A stretch of 7,609 nucleotides of DNA, from NCBI GenBank assembly GCA_014729205.1, contig WJKG01000408.1:1-7609 (forward strand). The letters run 5' to 3'. Source of the stretch: a candidate division GN15 bacterium. GTDB taxonomy: Bacteria; Zixibacteria; MSB-5A5; GN15; FEB-12. Made by a program: the position numbers and the translations under genes. Below, in pieces: positions 6,675-7,609 of this stretch (position 1 is its first letter; each line of letters starts with the position of its first letter). The notes below the pieces were generated by a model. It had not been told where the DNA came from. It did not search any database and was given only the letters and a program-made list of their open reading frames with translations.

Positions 6675-7286
6675 ATGGATATTGGCACCATTATCGCAGG
6701 CGTGCTCACGCTGGCCATTCTGACATTCCTGTATCGCGATAATCCAATCTACAAGTTCGCTGAGTCGCTGCTCATTGGGGTTTCCATCGGCTACACGCTC
6801 GTGATTGTGTGGTCGACAACTCTCATGGATATCCTCTTTCGACCGCTATTGAATGCCGGCCAATTGGCGCTTGTCGTACCGCTCGTCCTCGGGCTACTCA
6901 TGTTCAGCAGGTTTCATCCGCGCACAGCCTCACTGTCACGCCTTCCGATTGCAGTTATGATCGGTTCCGGCGCCGGCGTCGCTATACCAGTGATGCTTGA
7001 GGCGCGTACCCTGCGTCAGATGACAGCCACGGTCGGTCCGCTCGTTTCCGACGGGACCTTTGACTTTTCCGTCCTCGTTGTCCTGGTCGGCGTGCTCACC
7101 ACGTTGTCGTACTTCTACTTCAGTCGTGAGCACGAGGGTTTCTTCGGCCGTGTGTCAAAGGTCGGCACCTATTTTCTCATGATCTTCTTCGGGACCACAT
7201 TCGGCTACACTGTCATGTCCCGTATGTCGACCTTCATTGGCCGTATGGAGTTCCTGCTGACCGACTTCCTGCACATCACGAAATGA
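6675..7286 (+). CDS. Polytopic membrane protein of unknown function, fourth gene of the operon
   Basis: A 203-residue hydrophobic protein. Its ATG lies two bases after the previous stop, preceded by GGGAAGAGG (6661-6669) as ribosome site, so it is part of the same transcription unit. About six membrane segments are seen: 4-20, 29-46, 62-77, 91-109, 130-149 and 163-181. The most distinctive block is LYRDNPIYKFAESLLIGVSI (19-38), just after the first segment; others are SRLPIAVMIGSGAGVAIPVM (88-107) and FSREHEGFFGRVSKVGTYF (149-167). RDN and EH sit at membrane borders and could be functional polar sites. I do not recognise a named family, although the YRDNP..KFAE...G.S.GY pattern feels recurrent in neighbours of DUF6754 genes. 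No further gene of this membrane type follows; 37 bases later a small zinc-ribbon gene begins. Confidence 0.8.
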   Translation: MDIGTIIAGVLTLAILTFLYRDNPIYKFAESLLIGVSIGYTLVIVWSTTLMDILFRPLLNAGQLALVVPLVLGLLMFSRFHPRTASLSRLPIAVMIGSGAGVAIPVMLEARTLRQMTATVGPLVSDGTFDFSVLVVLVGVLTTLSYFYFSREHEGFFGRVSKVGTYFLMIFFGTTFGYTVMSRMSTFIGRMEFLLTDFLHITK

Positions 7287-7323
7287 TTGACTGATTGTGT
7301 TTTAGCCCTACCATAGGACTGAC

Positions 7324-7467
7324 ATGATCTGCCCCAAATGCAAGCTCAAGATGCACGAACTCAAGCGCTCGTATCACAAACAGCGCAAATGGACATGCCG
7401 CCGATGTGGCCTGGTGCGATTTGAGCGTCCGCCGAACCGACAGCGTCGGCAACGAGATCGCCGATGA
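7324..7467 (+). CDS. Small zinc-ribbon protein (47 aa)
   Basis: A 47-residue ORF starting MICPKCKLKMHEL. Two knuckles are present, Cys3-X2-Cys6 and Cys25-X2-Cys28, spaced as in a minimal zinc ribbon; a zinc ion bound by the four cysteines would hold the fold. The tail is strongly basic (RPPNRQRRQRDRR, 35-47), as expected for contact with nucleic acid or ribosome, although some tiny zinc ribbons act in protein-protein contacts. AGGA at 7315-7318, 5 bases before the ATG, is a good ribosome site. It lies 37 bases after the last membrane gene and 42 bases before a DUF72 gene, all on the same strand, so it may belong to either unit. An overlapping minus-strand frame (7276-7500) has neither a motif nor a clear ribosome site and is discounted. 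Confidence 0.72.
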   Translation: MICPKCKLKMHELKRSYHKQRKWTCRRCGLVRFERPPNRQRRQRDRR

Positions 7468-7509
7468 ACCACGAAACCCGACCAAGACCCGCACGTACAC
7501 AGTTATAAT

Positions 7510-7609
7510 ATGATCCCGGAAGAACAGTCGACCGAAACGCAGGGTGAATCGAGTCTGGCCGAGGTACGTGTCGGGACCTCCGGCTACAGCTTCGAGGACT
7601 GGCGCGGTG
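7510..7609 (+). CDS. DUF72 (YecE-like) family protein, 3' truncated by window edge
   Basis: Only the first 33 codons are present. After a 17-residue polar leader (MIPEEQSTETQGESSLA) comes VRVGTSGYSFEDWRG, the characteristic N-terminal strand and motif of DUF72 proteins, which are TIM-barrel-like and about 240-280 residues long; their biochemical role is not established. ATG 7510 is the only ATG, GTG or TTG start in frame between the upstream stop (7465-7467) and the motif. There is no visible Shine-Dalgarno sequence ahead of it; the bases immediately before are TATAAT. The rest of the gene lies beyond the window. Confidence 0.85.
   Translation, partial: MIPEEQSTETQGESSLAEVRVGTSGYSFEDWRG

Noticed and set aside
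7287..7314. Possible promoter TTGACT-16-TACCAT before the zinc-ribbon gene
   Set aside because: The -10 match is only 4 of 6, it runs up to the ribosome site, and the start of transcription would fall almost on the ATG.
7464..7508. ATG overlapping the zinc-ribbon stop (ATGA) that could start another gene
   Set aside because: The frame closes after 14 codons at a TAA, so it is not a credible gene.
1..7609. CRISPR, tRNA, IS ends or phage genes
   Set aside because: No regularly spaced repeats, cloverleaf-like segments, transposase motifs or terminal inverted repeats were found by eye on either strand.

Overview
The window looks like chromosome of a Gram-negative-type bacterium with moderately high G+C. 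The envelope evidence is an OmpA-domain lipoprotein, a binding protein with a cleavable signal peptide rather than a lipobox, and a secreted Ig-like protein of the kind common in Bacteroidota and related candidate phyla. A member of the wider FCB group or another poorly cultured phylum (Zixibacteria-like) is my guess from gene style. No rRNA, tRNA, IS element or CRISPR array is visible, and no gene-free stretch exceeds about 135 bases.

Layout. (1) Bases 1-572, plus strand: the 3' end of a secreted protein with a bacterial Ig-like (SbsA/Big_5-type) domain and a calcium-loop-like C-terminal module. (2) Bases 583-660: a convergent intergenic gap with three consecutive stem-loops; the one at 595-621 has a U-rich tail in the minus orientation and fits a terminator for the next gene. 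(3) 663-1253, minus: an OmpA/Pal-like peptidoglycan-binding lipoprotein. (4) 1386-4278, minus: a translationally coupled carbohydrate-type ABC importer operon (binding protein, MalF-type permease, MalG-type permease) without an ATPase gene in view. (5) 4329-7286, plus, divergent from the ABC operon across only 50 bases: four tightly packed membrane-protein genes. The first carries what I recognise as a DUF6754 domain; the other three match no characterised family I can name. (6) 7324-7467, plus: a 47-codon zinc-ribbon gene. (7) 7510-7609, plus: the 5' end of a DUF72 (YecE-like) gene cut by the window edge.

The most interesting part is the four-gene membrane cassette. Overlapping stops and starts (TGATG, then ATGA, then a 2-base gap) imply co-translation. 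Positive-inside reasoning puts the DUF6754 domain of the first protein in the cytoplasm and the alpha/beta-looking domain of the third in the periplasm, while the second and fourth are nearly all membrane. Together they could build one membrane complex with a soluble domain on each side. The function is unknown; nothing in the sequence reveals a substrate. The neighbouring sugar importer shares the divergent promoter region, which is suggestive of linked regulation but not proof.
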